From Muribaculaceae bacterium Zag1 (GTDB lineage: Bacteria > Bacteroidota > Bacteroidia > Bacteroidales > Muribaculaceae): a DNA stretch of 64,000 nt. Made by a program: the position numbers and the translations under genes. This document shows, in pieces, positions 39,104 through 48,217 of this stretch (within the stretch, counting starts at the first letter, position 1; each line of letters begins with the position of its first letter). The DNA is taken from the NCBI GenBank assembly GCA_002633115.1, contig NWBJ01000081.1, forward strand, positions 1 to 64,000, in the 5' to 3' direction. The notes under the pieces were generated by a model. It was not told where the DNA came from and made no database searches. It saw only the letters and a program-made list of their open reading frames with translations.

Positions 39104-40528
39104 TCATGGCAAGAAAAGCCTCACAATGGCGTTTCTGTTCGCTTTACCCGGTGTATAGTCATCAATGCCGCCCTTTGAGAAAGTCTTGATCATATCCTCC
39201 TTAATGCCTCTTTCTTTCAGGCATCCGGCGATGAAAGAAGCCCTGAGAGAACCGAGATTGGAGTTTATCATTTCCGTTCCGGTGGCTTTGTCGGCCGCTC
39301 CCGTGATTTCAATTCCAAGGCCGTATTTCTTTGCGACACGTGCAATCTCGTCGATGTTCACCATCTGTGATTCTTCCACAAGATTGTCGGTACCGAGTTC
39401 AAAGAAGAAATAAACCGGTGCGCCGAGAGGTGCGTTCCCGTCTGCGGCATCACCCGGATATCCGTGCATTCCGCCGCTGCTGTCACCGTCTGTCGCGTTA
39501 CCGTTCCCATTGCCGGACTGTGATTTGCCGGACTTGCTGTCTGTCGCAGCGTTGCCGTTTTTACCTTCACGGATGCGTTTCCTAAGCGAGTTAAGTCCGC
39601 TGTAATCATTCATGACATAGCCTCCGGCCGAGGCACTGCCGTTGTCGTCAGTGCGGTCAAAATATCCGGCATACCTGTCAAGAAGCCCCTCGATTTCCAG
39701 AATCTTGCGGAGTTCGGCAATCAGTCTGAGGTTCGCCTCGTTTTCTTTGGCCAGTCTCTCGTTTTCCCTTTCCTGTGCGTATGCCAGGGCTTCCAGCCGC
39801 TCGTTTCGGATGACATAAGGCCGTGCGTCCAAGACCTTTTTCCAGCCCCTGTTTTTCCCGAAAGTCCACGACACTCCGGCGGAAAGCGTCAGCAGGTGGT
39901 CGCCGATTTCCCTTGCGGAGCCAAGACCGTCGGCATCCTTGAACGTGGTTGCGTTGCCTATTTCGGCTGTGATATGGAAGCCGTCGGCAATGCGGAAGCG
40001 TCCCTGCACGCCATAATTGAAGGCAAAGGGATTGCTGTCGGCATCGCGGTTGTCAATCACTCCCACGCCGACAAAAGGAATGATATCCCACCGGCACTCC
40101 TTGTCGCCCATAGCCAGGGACGGCATCAGGTTCACGAGCAGGTCGGCATGGTAATGGCGGTACTGCTGGTCTGTCAAAGCCCCGCTTTTCCACTCGAAGC
40201 CCTGAAAAACGAGACGGTTTCCCACCGAAGGCGTATGCCATTTGCCCAATGAAATCTGGAGGGCGGGCCGGATTCGTCCGAACAGGTCGTCGCATCCAAG
40301 CGGCGAGCCGATGAACGAGGACGCGCCTCCCGAAACGTTGACAAACCAGTTATCCTTCCATGACGGGATGATTGCGTCGGAGAGGTAGGCGGGCTTCTTG
40401 CGGAGCGAAATTTCCTTTTGTCCGGCTTCGATTTCTTTCAGTTTCATCTCTGCGTGGCTGACCGCATGGGCATCCGCGTCAAGCAGTGCCGCAAAGGTCA
40501 CGAGCATTGAAAATAAGATTTTCTTCAT
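39104..40528 (-). CDS. OmpA-family outer-membrane protein
   Basis: The 474-residue product has a signal peptide, an N-terminal beta-barrel-like part (NWFVNVSGGASSFIG...FRIADGFHITAEIGNAT), a coiled linker (residues 255-290), and a Gly/Asn/Ser-rich stretch. The C-terminal OmpA domain contains YFFFELGTDNLVEESQ and GIEITGAADKATGTEMINSNLGSLRA. OmpA domains hold the outer membrane to peptidoglycan. The adjoining relaxase operon suggests it belongs to the element and may support the transfer apparatus. Confidence 0.85.
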   Translation of the reverse strand: MKKILFSMLVTFAALLDADAHAVSHAEMKLKEIEAGQKEISLRKKPAYLSDAIIPSWKDNWFVNVSGGASSFIGSPLGCDDLFGRIRPALQISLGKWHTPSVGNRLVFQGFEWKSGALTDQQYRHYHADLLVNLMPSLAMGDKECRWDIIPFVGVGVIDNRDADSNPFAFNYGVQGRFRIADGFHITAEIGNATTFKDADGLGSAREIGDHLLTLSAGVSWTFGKNRGWKKVLDARPYVIRNERLEALAYAQERENERLAKENEANLRLIAELRKILEIEGLLDRYAGYFDRTDDNGSASAGGYVMNDYSGLNSLRKRIREGKNGNAATDSKSGKSQSGNGNGNATDGDSSGGMHGYPGDAADGNAPLGAPVYFFFELGTDNLVEESQMVNIDEIARVAKKYGLGIEITGAADKATGTEMINSNLGSLRASFIAGCLKERGIKEDMIKTFSKGGIDDYTPGKANRNAIVRLFLP

Positions 40529-40556
40529 CGTTTGAATTTGTTTAATTGGTGTTACT

Positions 40557-42032
40557 TCATTTGCGTTTTACAGATTTTCCGCCTGCCGGACGCATCATTT
40601 TCGCCGCACGGAAGAGGCAACGCCGCGCCCAAAGCAGGTCGTCCTCGTCTTCTTTCCGTCCCCAGGGCAGGTCGCTTCCGCCTCCGCCGCCTCCGTGTCC
40701 CTCGGCGAAAGTCGTGGCTCCGTCCACATATCCCGCGAACAGCATCCCTGCACATTTCAGTATGTCCTCGCCACGTTCCGCAATGTCTTCGAGCAGCGTT
40801 CCGTCAAGCGCGGAACCGGCATCGCCGAGCTTCGGCAAGGTGCTTCTGAGGCTGCTGATGACATCGTTCACAAAAGCATCTGCGATGCGGAAACGTATCT
40901 GTCCGGCAAGGTCGCCCGATGCTTCGCGGATACTCCTTTTATAGTCCTCCGCCTGCTGCCGGTATTCGTTGGTTTTCTCCCTGGATTCTTCCTCCAGCTC
41001 CCGGTATTCGGACAGCCTGCGGCTGGCTTCTGCGAGCTTCTGACGCTTGTCCGTGAGGGAATCAAGCACTTTCTGATAGTCTTTTCCGAGCCTGTCAATG
41101 TTTTTCTGCAACTCGTCAGCGTCACCTTTCCCTGCCTGCAGGTCGGTTGAAAGCTGCACCATTTCCTGCTCCAATTCAGCCTTGCGGTTCTCCAGATTGG
41201 CTATCATCGTGGTCAGTCCCTTTACCCGCCTTTCGGCGTGGGAGACCTCAATTTTCAACTGCTGCAGCAACGATTTATCCGACTCGATCTGTGATTCAAG
41301 GTCTGCACATTCCCGGCTCAGCATACGCCTGTATTCCTGCGGAGGGATATTCCTTGCCCCGGTCTTCGATATGTCGGAGCCTCGCACCAGTCCCCATTTT
41401 TCATTCACTTTCGCAAATTCATCATGAAGCGAGCGCATATAGTCCTTGTAGTCATACAGGTCTTTTCCGCCGAATATTTTTTTGAAAGCGAAGCGTCCCT
41501 CCCTTATAGGAAGCAGCGTGCAATGGCAATGCGGATTCGTCTCGTCGAGGTGTACGACAAAGCCGGCGATGTTTTCCTCGCCCCATTTTTCGGCAACAAA
41601 ACGATACACGTCCAGTGCCCATTTCTCGATGTCGGGACAGCGCTTGATATGGGAATTGTCGGCATCTTTATTGAGATTGACCGTCTGTTCCCCGAAAGCC
41701 AGCTCGTGCATTCTCGCACGTGAACCTCCGAAAATGAAGTTCACCACTGTGCGGAATTTCGGCTCCGGTAATCCCTCGTTAGGGTCTTTGATGCCACGTG
41801 CCGACAGAATCTCACGGATGCGTTCCGGAATGGATTTCTTCTTGTCGATAGGAACAATTTTACCGTTCACAATCTCGAAATTCAGGCGGTCGCGTGTGCG
41901 GTCGTAGGCACCATATCCCGATGCCCGACCCCATTTCTTATCGTCCCAGTTGCGTTTATGCTCGTCGCTTTGAGCTTCGGAGAAACCCTTTGCGACCTTC
42001 AGATCCATGACTTGTTTTTGTGAATTTGCCAT
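40557..42032 (-). CDS. MobV-type relaxase
   Basis: The 491-residue product starts MANSQKQVMDLKVAKGFS at 42032; an open frame extends upstream to 42251 but lacks similarity. Motifs are the N-terminal QSDEHKRNWDDKKW, NLNKDADNSHIKR and the metal-binding VHLDETNPHCHCTLLPI (HxDExxPHxH). The second half is a long coiled coil (residues about 250-370). MobV/Pre enzymes nick oriT and lead the strand into the recipient. The 228 bp upstream are rich in inverted repeats and are the best oriT candidate. Confidence 0.9.
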   Translation of the reverse strand: MANSQKQVMDLKVAKGFSEAQSDEHKRNWDDKKWGRASGYGAYDRTRDRLNFEIVNGKIVPIDKKKSIPERIREILSARGIKDPNEGLPEPKFRTVVNFIFGGSRARMHELAFGEQTVNLNKDADNSHIKRCPDIEKWALDVYRFVAEKWGEENIAGFVVHLDETNPHCHCTLLPIREGRFAFKKIFGGKDLYDYKDYMRSLHDEFAKVNEKWGLVRGSDISKTGARNIPPQEYRRMLSRECADLESQIESDKSLLQQLKIEVSHAERRVKGLTTMIANLENRKAELEQEMVQLSTDLQAGKGDADELQKNIDRLGKDYQKVLDSLTDKRQKLAEASRRLSEYRELEEESREKTNEYRQQAEDYKRSIREASGDLAGQIRFRIADAFVNDVISSLRSTLPKLGDAGSALDGTLLEDIAERGEDILKCAGMLFAGYVDGATTFAEGHGGGGGGSDLPWGRKEDEDDLLWARRCLFRAAKMMRPAGGKSVKRK

Positions 42033-42260
42033 GATTTTTTTAGTCGTTTTTTCGATTTGCCGGAGGCTTTTTTGAGCCTTACGGCACTGTTGTTTCTGAA
42101 TTTTGCGAAGAAAATTCTTCCATAATCTCACAGCTTGCTGCCGCTTTTTGCGGTCTGTCCCGGTTTTCTGCTGAAAATCCGGGGTATTATGCTTCCCGAC
42201 AGCCGCGAAGCGGCCTTTTGGGGCGCAGCCCGTCCGATAATGGGGCGGCAAGCCGCCGCG
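42033..42260. other. Candidate oriT region
   Basis: Several short inverted repeats are packed here just upstream of the relaxase gene: GGCGGC-AA-GCCGCC (42244-42257), GCCGC-GAA-GCGGC near 42203-42215, GAAGAAAATTCTTC near 42106-42119 and CCGC-TTTTT-GCGG near 42142-42154. oriT next to the relaxase gene is usual for the MobV family. The nick site cannot be assigned. Confidence 0.45.
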
Positions 42261-43127
42261 TTATCCCGTATGCGGAACCCCGTCCTTCCCGACTTCGGGC
42301 GCAGCCCGTCCCGGCTTGCCGAAGGCGGCGGGATTGGAGAGGACACCGTGCCTTATAAAAGGAGAATAGTATTCGAGGACCACGGCAAGCAGACGCATTG
42401 TCCTGTCCGGCAACGACAGGGGGAACTCCGTGTTGTCGCAGCGGTCATCGACCAGCTTGAGCCCGCCGATGGTGAGCAGGGTGAATAACCTCGCGAGGTC
42501 GGAGCCACAGTCGTCGATGAAGAGGCAGCGCAGCGCATCCGCCACACGGTCGTCCTTGGGAAAGAAACCGGACGGATGCAGGACGAGGTGGTTGACCAGC
42601 CGGAGCAGCCGCCGTCCGATACCGATGTCATTGGAGTCTTCGGATTTCAACTTGTCGATGTCCCGCTCGGTTCCTGACATGATTGACTCCAGCATCTCCG
42701 CCATTTCCTCCAAAGACATCGCGCCGAAGATGAAGCGCAGGCGGTCGCGTTCGTCACGGGTCGGCAGCCGTGCCGGTACAGGAGCGTCAGTCATGCCGAC
42801 GGGAAGGGATATGACCGTAGCCTTTCCCCGGCGTTCCAACGAAACGGTTCCCGTCTTTTCCAAAGCAAGGAAAAAGTTGCGCACGTTGTCGCGCGACCAT
42901 TTCCAAATTGCGGCAAGCTCGCTGTACGAGGTCACAAGCTGTCCGGCGGAAAGAAAAATCTCCTGACCGGAAGCCGTCACCGTGCCGGGCTGCCTGTTCA
43001 TGTGTTCCAGCAGATAGACAAACGCGCCGTAACGGGACAGCCGTCCGCCATCCTCCGGCCTGTCTTCCTGAAGACAGCGGAACAGCTCCAGGTTTGCGGT
43101 GAGACAAAAAATATTCTTTGATTCCAT
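42261..43127 (-). CDS. Winged-helix protein, replication or transfer control candidate
   Basis: The 288-residue product starts MESKNIFCLTANLELFRCL (43127), 10 bp after the upstream gene's stop. Residues 30-110 form a winged helix (GAFVYLLEHMNRQPG...YSELAAIWKWSRDNVRNFFLALEKTGTV) like DNA-binding modules of Bacteroidales phage and plasmid proteins. The rest is helical and unassigned. Its 3' end contains GC-rich inverted repeats running into the oriT candidate. Function is inferred only as DNA-binding. Confidence 0.6.
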   Translation of the reverse strand: MESKNIFCLTANLELFRCLQEDRPEDGGRLSRYGAFVYLLEHMNRQPGTVTASGQEIFLSAGQLVTSYSELAAIWKWSRDNVRNFFLALEKTGTVSLERRGKATVISLPVGMTDAPVPARLPTRDERDRLRFIFGAMSLEEMAEMLESIMSGTERDIDKLKSEDSNDIGIGRRLLRLVNHLVLHPSGFFPKDDRVADALRCLFIDDCGSDLARLFTLLTIGGLKLVDDRCDNTEFPLSLPDRTMRLLAVVLEYYSPFIRHGVLSNPAAFGKPGRAAPEVGKDGVPHTG

Positions 43128-43137
43128 ATTGCCCGGT

Positions 43138-43767
43138 TTATGATTGTATGCCATCCTGTTCTTGCTCCTGCTCAATCTCCACAAACTCGGCATCCTCGAT
43201 CTCGTCATTGAGCAGGTGCTTCTGTCTGTGTGCAGGCTTTTCGCGCAAAGCATAGTTCCCTGACTCATTCCAATCGAAATACAATTCGGAAATCTCCACC
43301 ATGTCTTCATGGCAGTCCGGGCGATCATCCCATTCAGGCAGGAGCAGTATGTTCCTGAGCAGACGGGACGGATAGAACACCGTTCCGCAGAGCAGCACTC
43401 CGATAGAGACGCCGAGAGGCATGAAGTGCGGGATAAAAAGGCACGCCAGCGAGAGAACCATGCCTACCCAAAGGACGCGACGCTCCTGAAGGAAATAGAT
43501 GCACCTCTCGCAAAGTGGATGGGAGAACATCGCGAAGCACAGCATCGATGACGGGATAAGGTCATAGTGGTTCCGGAAGATTGTCAGATGGTAGAAATGG
43601 AATGCCAGCAGGAAAAGCAGCAGCATCCGCGTGTACACTTTCCTGAAGGCGAAGCTCATCGCCATGTCGTAGTAGAAGCCGAGCATGGCAGGACGCCTGC
43701 TCTTGTAGAGGAACGGCACGACGAGGAAAGTCGGAAGCAGAAGCGAGTAGAGAATCTTTATCAGCAT
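43138..43767 (-). CDS. Multi-pass inner-membrane protein of the relaxase operon
   Basis: The 209-residue product has about four transmembrane segments (residues 3-20, 45-62, 70-85 and 98-130) and an acidic cytoplasmic tail (DEIEDAEFVEIEQEQEQDG). It lies between the winged-helix and 117-residue genes on the same strand. The family is not recognised. Confidence 0.65.
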   Translation of the reverse strand: MLIKILYSLLLPTFLVVPFLYKSRRPAMLGFYYDMAMSFAFRKVYTRMLLLFLLAFHFYHLTIFRNHYDLIPSSMLCFAMFSHPLCERCIYFLQERRVLWVGMVLSLACLFIPHFMPLGVSIGVLLCGTVFYPSRLLRNILLLPEWDDRPDCHEDMVEISELYFDWNESGNYALREKPAHRQKHLLNDEIEDAEFVEIEQEQEQDGIQS

Positions 43768-43797
43768 GGTAAATGTTGTTTGAATTTGAGTTGTCGG

Positions 43798-44151
43798 TTA
43801 TAAATCGGAAAGTTCAAGCCGGATGAATCCGTAGGACGCGCGGTTTATGATCTCGCTGATGTCATCGGCGGTCGCGGCATCCTTGTTCCACCGCTCCCTG
43901 AAACGGGCATCGCGCTTGAGCGAGCGCACGGCCTTGTCAAGGTTGTATTCGGGGATGTCCCAGACATGGCCTTTCCTGTACAGCCCGTGTTGGCGCAGGG
44001 CCACCAGTGTCAGCACACGGCACCGCACCTCATGCAGCTCACGGCCGACCTGAACCATCAGGTTACGTTCCCTGTCGGCTTGAAGCACGGTTATCCATGT
44101 GTGTCTTGCCCGGATTATTCCGACAATCCTGTCGTATGCGGTCTCTTTCAT
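43798..44151 (-). CDS. Small conserved operon protein, unknown
   Basis: The 117-residue product is basic in its first half (MKETAYDRIVGIIRARHTWI...RELHEVRCRVLTLVALRQHG) and contains a possible helix-turn-helix (YRKGHVWDIPEYNLDKAVRSL). It ends in a hydrophobic beta-like stretch. No family is recognised. Confidence 0.6.
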   Translation of the reverse strand: MKETAYDRIVGIIRARHTWITVLQADRERNLMVQVGRELHEVRCRVLTLVALRQHGLYRKGHVWDIPEYNLDKAVRSLKRDARFRERWNKDAATADDISEIINRASYGFIRLELSDL

Positions 44152-44172
44152 CGTTCAGACTTGTCGGGCGTG

Positions 44173-44622
44173 TTATTTCATGAAGTCGCGCAGCAGGTCT
44201 TCCTCCTTGCGTGCGAAAACGACCTTGCTTTTCGATGTCTGGTCGTTAAGCTCCGCCTGCAGGTCAAGCCCGAAACTTTCAAGCGAATCGTAAAGCGAGG
44301 CGTAGATAGTGTCACAGATGCCGTTGTCATCGCTGATGCCGTTGACCTTGTACAGGTAGTCGAACGACGGATTGGAATAGGCGCAGCACTGGTGCCCCAT
44401 GACCGTCGCCTCTGACGGGATGACATGGTAAAGGATTGTCAGCTCCATCTGGTCGTCGAACTCGTCGAGCAGGTCTCCCACATCGCACGGCTTGGGCAGC
44501 TTGAACTCAAGGACGGCCATGCCGTCGAAGATTTCGGCACCGGCATAATTGGAGCGTGACATGAGTGCTGGCATCTGCATGGAGATATAAGTGAGGAACC
44601 TTTCAATTTTATGTTTCAGCAT
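44173..44622 (-). CDS. Conserved operon protein, unknown (149 aa)
   Basis: The product starts MLKHKIERFLTYISMQMPAL and is mixed alpha/beta and acidic. It carries no cysteine cluster or membrane segment apart from a weak N-terminal hydrophobic helix. It is spaced 21 bp from its downstream neighbour and 24 bp from the lipoprotein gene, so it is cotranscribed with both. Confidence 0.6.
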   Translation of the reverse strand: MLKHKIERFLTYISMQMPALMSRSNYAGAEIFDGMAVLEFKLPKPCDVGDLLDEFDDQMELTILYHVIPSEATVMGHQCCAYSNPSFDYLYKVNGISDDNGICDTIYASLYDSLESFGLDLQAELNDQTSKSKVVFARKEEDLLRDFMK

Positions 44623-44646
44623 AGTCGTATCTTGTTTTTATGTCGG

Positions 44647-45699
44647 TCATAGATTGGTAATCGTGGTCTTGATAAGCAGCGAGGGAAGCTCGTCCGTGTC
44701 GATGGGGAACTGCGGATTTCCGAGCTTGTCCATACATTTGGGCGTTTCCGTAGCCAGCACCTGCATGACGTCGATCTGGGCGTCGCTCATGAGCGAGAGG
44801 GAGAAGCCGTCAAACGATATCCAAGGCTGGAGCAGCATCCACAGGTAAGCCGCCGATTGGTCGCCGCCCTTGACCTTGCGGTTGTTGATGTCGTTCACGC
44901 ATTGCAGGGCATTCTGCAGCAGACGCCGGTTGTTGCGCATCGTCAGCAGTATCACGACTTCCGAGGTCGTGAATGACGGCTTGTCTCCCTGGCACAGCCC
45001 GATCATCTCCTTCATCAGTGCGGACGAGCCGTCGCGGACTTTGGCGAGAGGGATGTCGCCGAGTGTCGGCAGGTGGCTGAGGAACGAGCGGAAAGCCCTG
45101 TCCTCGTTGCGCAGGAACGTGAACAGGTCACGCTTGTCCCGGAATCCACGCCGTGCGGCATCGTCGAGGATGTCCTCGTACCTGCGGATGGTGGAAACAT
45201 TGTCCAGTCCAAAGACCGGCACGGAATCCATCGAGGCGTAGAACCTGTGCGCCGACATCATGAACTTCCTTGAGAGCGAGTCAAGCCCCGGCCTGTTGAC
45301 CGCCATGGCGAAGTCGAGGTAATCACGGAGCGAACGCCTGCGGCTGTCAACGAGCGACACCAGTTTCTCCGTGATGGAATCACGCAGGGAGTAATAAGCC
45401 GAATCGACAGCCGCGCGGTCAGTGTGTACGCTGTCACGGAACATGGCGGCGCACACCGAATCATCCAGCGTTTTCCATTCCTGAACGGAAGAGACAAGTT
45501 CCGGGGTCGAGAAAGCTTTGTGTTCCGGGATGGAGTGCAGGAAGGTTTCGTAGCCGGCCAGCGCATCACCGGCACTTGGAAAACTTCCCGTTTTCGGGGC
45601 ATCCCCCTTGCAGCCGGAAACCGACAGTGCCAGCACGACTGCCGGAATGAGAGCGGCAATCTGCCGCAATCTTGTGGTCTTTGACGGATAATCTGTCAT
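44647..45699 (-). CDS. Putative lipoprotein heading the relaxase operon
   Basis: The 350-residue product has an N-terminal signal with lipobox LSVSGC (Cys at about residue 29), so it is probably membrane-anchored. The mature part is helical with repeated RRxLxDYLDFAMAV-like segments and no known domain. It is the first gene of the minus-strand operon that ends in the relaxase, and its upstream region carries ATCATACTCT sites. A weak -7 box TACTTTCG lies at 45742-45749. Confidence 0.7.
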   Translation of the reverse strand: MTDYPSKTTRLRQIAALIPAVVLALSVSGCKGDAPKTGSFPSAGDALAGYETFLHSIPEHKAFSTPELVSSVQEWKTLDDSVCAAMFRDSVHTDRAAVDSAYYSLRDSITEKLVSLVDSRRRSLRDYLDFAMAVNRPGLDSLSRKFMMSAHRFYASMDSVPVFGLDNVSTIRRYEDILDDAARRGFRDKRDLFTFLRNEDRAFRSFLSHLPTLGDIPLAKVRDGSSALMKEMIGLCQGDKPSFTTSEVVILLTMRNNRRLLQNALQCVNDINNRKVKGGDQSAAYLWMLLQPWISFDGFSLSLMSDAQIDVMQVLATETPKCMDKLGNPQFPIDTDELPSLLIKTTITNL

Positions 45700-45741
45700 A
45701 TCAATATCTGTTTTTTACGCATCAGCGGTTGTTTGATGCCG

Positions 45742-46096
45742 CGAAAGTAGAGTATAATTCCGACATATAAGTATAATCGCAGATTTATTTATATTTAATT
45801 GAATTATCATACTCTGAATATGATTTTTATAAATTGCTGCAACTCTTGGGATTGCAGAAGAAAGACATTGAAAGACAATCTGTAAATGCGCGCAATCATA
45901 CTCTGTTTTTGCCGTGAAAAATCTGACGGCGCGGTCAGAAAATCATCTGTGGATATGACGGAAAATCTTTCATTTGCAGGCTCAGTCTGATAAATAATCA
46001 TAAATATGGCGTCGGAACGGCTGATTTTGGCGAGAGTCTGATGAATTGTCGAATTATTTGGCTAACTTTGCAGCCGGAATCATACTCTTACATACG
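45742..46096. promoter_or_regulatory. Divergent control region with ATCATACTCT sites
   Basis: ATCATACTCT occurs exactly at 45806-45815, 45895-45904 and 46079-46088, with partial sites near 45749 and 45770. A plus-strand -7 box TAACTTTG (46063-46070) precedes the recombinase-like gene, so the third site overlaps its transcription start and suggests autorepression. The same 10-mer lies upstream of the transfer operon (20324). Confidence 0.65.
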
Positions 46097-46729
46097 ATGG
46101 CAAAAATAGGATATATCATGACGGCTCCCGGTTACGATGACTTCTCTGCGGACAGCGGATGGATGGAGGACTTCGGCTGCGTGGAGATCGTGCGTGAGGA
46201 ACTGTTGTCGGCTGACAATGCGAGGACGCTGTGGGACAGCCTCATGGCGCGTATCCAGTTCGGGGATACGGTCGTCATTCCCAGGCTGTCGAATGCGTTG
46301 CGCGGCGCGAGGCAGCTCGTTTTCTTCCTGGAATTCTGCCGGGTGAAGAACATAAGGCTGGTGTCCATCCGTGACAGGATAGATTCCGGCAACGAGTTGT
46401 TCCCCGAGACACGGACGAGCGACGTGCTCACCGCCATAGCCATGCTGCCCCGGGAGGCCAACGCAATCCGCAAGTCCTCGCGCCATATAAGCAGGATAAA
46501 GAAACATATCGAAAGCATCAGCGACAAGGTGATGAGCCGTGTCGAGCGCAACAAGCGTGTCGTCAATATGTATCTTGAAGGATTCCCCATCGACGAGATT
46601 TTCGAGAAGTCGGGGTTCCGCAGCCGGAGCAGCGTGTTCCGTATCCTGAACGAAGCCAACGTAGAGCTTGACCGCGGACGCTGGAAGGGACCGCTCGGCC
46701 CAAGGAAAAAGAAAGGGGACGGGGAATAG
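46097..46729 (+). CDS. Serine-recombinase-like DNA-binding protein lacking the catalytic Ser
   Basis: The 210-residue product (MAKIGYIMTAPGYDDFS) follows the resolvase fold: ARIQFGDTVVIPRLSNALRGARQLVFF matches the GDTLxVxRLxRLgR region. At the N-terminus, where active enzymes read YARVS, it reads YIMTA, so the catalytic Ser and nearby Arg are missing. A C-terminal helix-turn-helix is present (FPIDEIFEKSGFRSRSSVFRIL). The start is 46097 because the -7 box (46063-46070) lies inside the longer frame that begins at 46046. A regulatory rather than recombination role is inferred. The hydrolase gene begins 4 bp later. Confidence 0.75.
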   Translation: MAKIGYIMTAPGYDDFSADSGWMEDFGCVEIVREELLSADNARTLWDSLMARIQFGDTVVIPRLSNALRGARQLVFFLEFCRVKNIRLVSIRDRIDSGNELFPETRTSDVLTAIAMLPREANAIRKSSRHISRIKKHIESISDKVMSRVERNKRVVNMYLEGFPIDEIFEKSGFRSRSSVFRILNEANVELDRGRWKGPLGPRKKKGDGE

Positions 46730-46733
46730 CCGG

Positions 46734-47333
46734 ATGAAGAAGATATTGTTCCTGCACGGGTTTACCTCAAGCGGAAGCTGTGATATGTCATTGGCATTGC
46801 GCGAGGCATTGACCGGAGAGGCGAAAGTCCTTGCACCGGACTTGCCGCTCTATCCGGAGGAGGCGGTAGCCCTGATAGAAAGGGAAATCCGCATCCATCG
46901 CCCGCAACTGGTTGTCGGGTCCAGCTGTGGCGGTTTCTATGCAAGGATGTTCGTCAGTGCGCACAGGAAGGTCATTCTGATAAACCCGTACTTTGTCATG
47001 ACGGAGTTCCTGCAAACGAGAATCGGAACGCACCGGTACAAGTCTCCGCGTGCCGACCACCGGCAGGAGTTCAAAGTAACGCAGAGGCTTGTGGAGCATT
47101 TCAGGATGATGGAAACGATACAGTTCGCGGATTATACTCCACGCCACAAGCGGTATGTCTATGGCTTGTTCGGCACACAGGACACGCTGGCGCATTTTCG
47201 CCCTGTCTATGACCGGTTCTACGTCCATGCCAAGGAATTTGACGGCGGTCACACCATGACCGCAGAGAATGTAAAAGAGGTTCTGGCACCGTTGGCAAGA
47301 AAAGTACTAAGGCTGCCAAAGACGGGAGAATAA
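46734..47333 (+). CDS. YqiA-like alpha/beta hydrolase
   Basis: The 199-residue product begins MKKILFLHGFTSSGSCDM, a typical alpha/beta-hydrolase oxyanion-hole start. It has the nucleophile elbow VVGSSCGGFYARM (GxSxG) and the likely catalytic His in GGHTMTAENV. Relatives (YqiA/YcfP) are small esterases. It is cotranscribed with the recombinase-like gene. Substrate is unknown. Confidence 0.85.
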   Translation: MKKILFLHGFTSSGSCDMSLALREALTGEAKVLAPDLPLYPEEAVALIEREIRIHRPQLVVGSSCGGFYARMFVSAHRKVILINPYFVMTEFLQTRIGTHRYKSPRADHRQEFKVTQRLVEHFRMMETIQFADYTPRHKRYVYGLFGTQDTLAHFRPVYDRFYVHAKEFDGGHTMTAENVKEVLAPLARKVLRLPKTGE

Positions 47334-47425
47334 ATAAAAAGGGACTACAGGCGAAAGCACCTTTAGGAAGCCAATCAGCGAAAGCACAGGCACATAAATC
47401 CCTGTACTCTCGCCGATATTCAGAT

Positions 47426-47740
47426 TTAATCCGTCGTGTCTAAAAAATAGCCCAGCTCGTCATCCTTCAGATTTTCCGCTGCGTATCGGTCGGCTTGTTC
47501 CCAAAGTGACTGGTACACTTCCGCAAATTCCGGCTTTGTCCCATGGTATTGCCATATCTTGTGGTTGAGTACCAACACCAGTTCCGTGAGATACTTGTAA
47601 TCACCTTTCCACTCCTCAAATGCACGTCTGAAGGTGTCACGGACTGCCGGAAGTCCGAACCGGTCTGCTATGGAGAAATCACTCCAAAAAGTTGTCTGCA
47701 ACTCATAGCCGTTCTCTCTCATAAATTCTCTGAATGTCAT
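47426..47740 (-). CDS. Small conserved mobile-element protein (104 aa)
   Basis: The product MTFREFMRENGYELQTTFWSDF... is acidic and aromatic-rich, with the pattern FEEWKGDYKYLTELVLVLNHKIW. Similar small proteins are frequent in Bacteroidales conjugative elements; function is unknown. The upstream gap resembles the leaders of the operons to the right. Confidence 0.65.
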   Translation of the reverse strand: MTFREFMRENGYELQTTFWSDFSIADRFGLPAVRDTFRRAFEEWKGDYKYLTELVLVLNHKIWQYHGTKPEFAEVYQSLWEQADRYAAENLKDDELGYFLDTTD

Positions 47741-48170
47741 ATCGCCATTGTTTTAGTGAGTAAATGTTGTTTTTCCCTTTCGTAGCATCGTTACTTCCGG
47801 GACTGATTTGATTATGCCGCCCCACAAGGTGGCATGGTTTCCCATGCAAGGTTTCACAGCCAAATACTATTTCCGCCAAGCGGTAAATGGAGATTTTGCC
47901 GTGAACCGTCCGGCCTGACCTTGCAGACAGAAACTGTATGGCACGTACCTTCGCGGCATAATTCAGATCTGTCACAGGGAAGCAGACATGCGGATATGGC
48001 AATGCCTTGCATAAAGAAGCTGAAAGCGGTAAAAGAGGATGCTCCGCCGGATAAATGGCGTAGAGTTTATTATAAAAGGACTTTCAGCACCGGAAGTGTC
48101 ATAAAAGAGGAAACAGCCTCCCGCCGACAACCGGCAGACGGCAAAAACAATCAGTGTGATACAGCGGAAA
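47741..48170 (-). promoter_or_regulatory. Leader-like region L0 with TATAAAAGG motifs
   Basis: On the minus strand it ends AGGGAAAAACAACATTTAC before the ATG and contains a GCGAAGGTACGTGCC segment near 47943-47957, resembling GCGAAGTTCGGCA of the other leaders. TTATAAAAGG (48070-48079) and CATAAAAGAGG (about 48099) lie further upstream. No gene is seen. Confidence 0.4.
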
Positions 48171-48200
48171 CAGGCAGGACGGATTTCTCCACCCTGCCTG
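48171..48200 (-). terminator. Terminator after parB
   Basis: CAGGCAGG (48171-48178) pairs with CCTGCCTG (48193-48200); on the minus strand it is followed by TTTCC. It starts 18 bp beyond the parB stop. Confidence 0.65.
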
Positions 48201-48217
48201 TCGCTTAGGTTTCATCA

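Noticed and set aside
46046..46096. Earlier start for the recombinase-like gene
   Set aside because: The -7 box lies inside this stretch, so it would not be transcribed.
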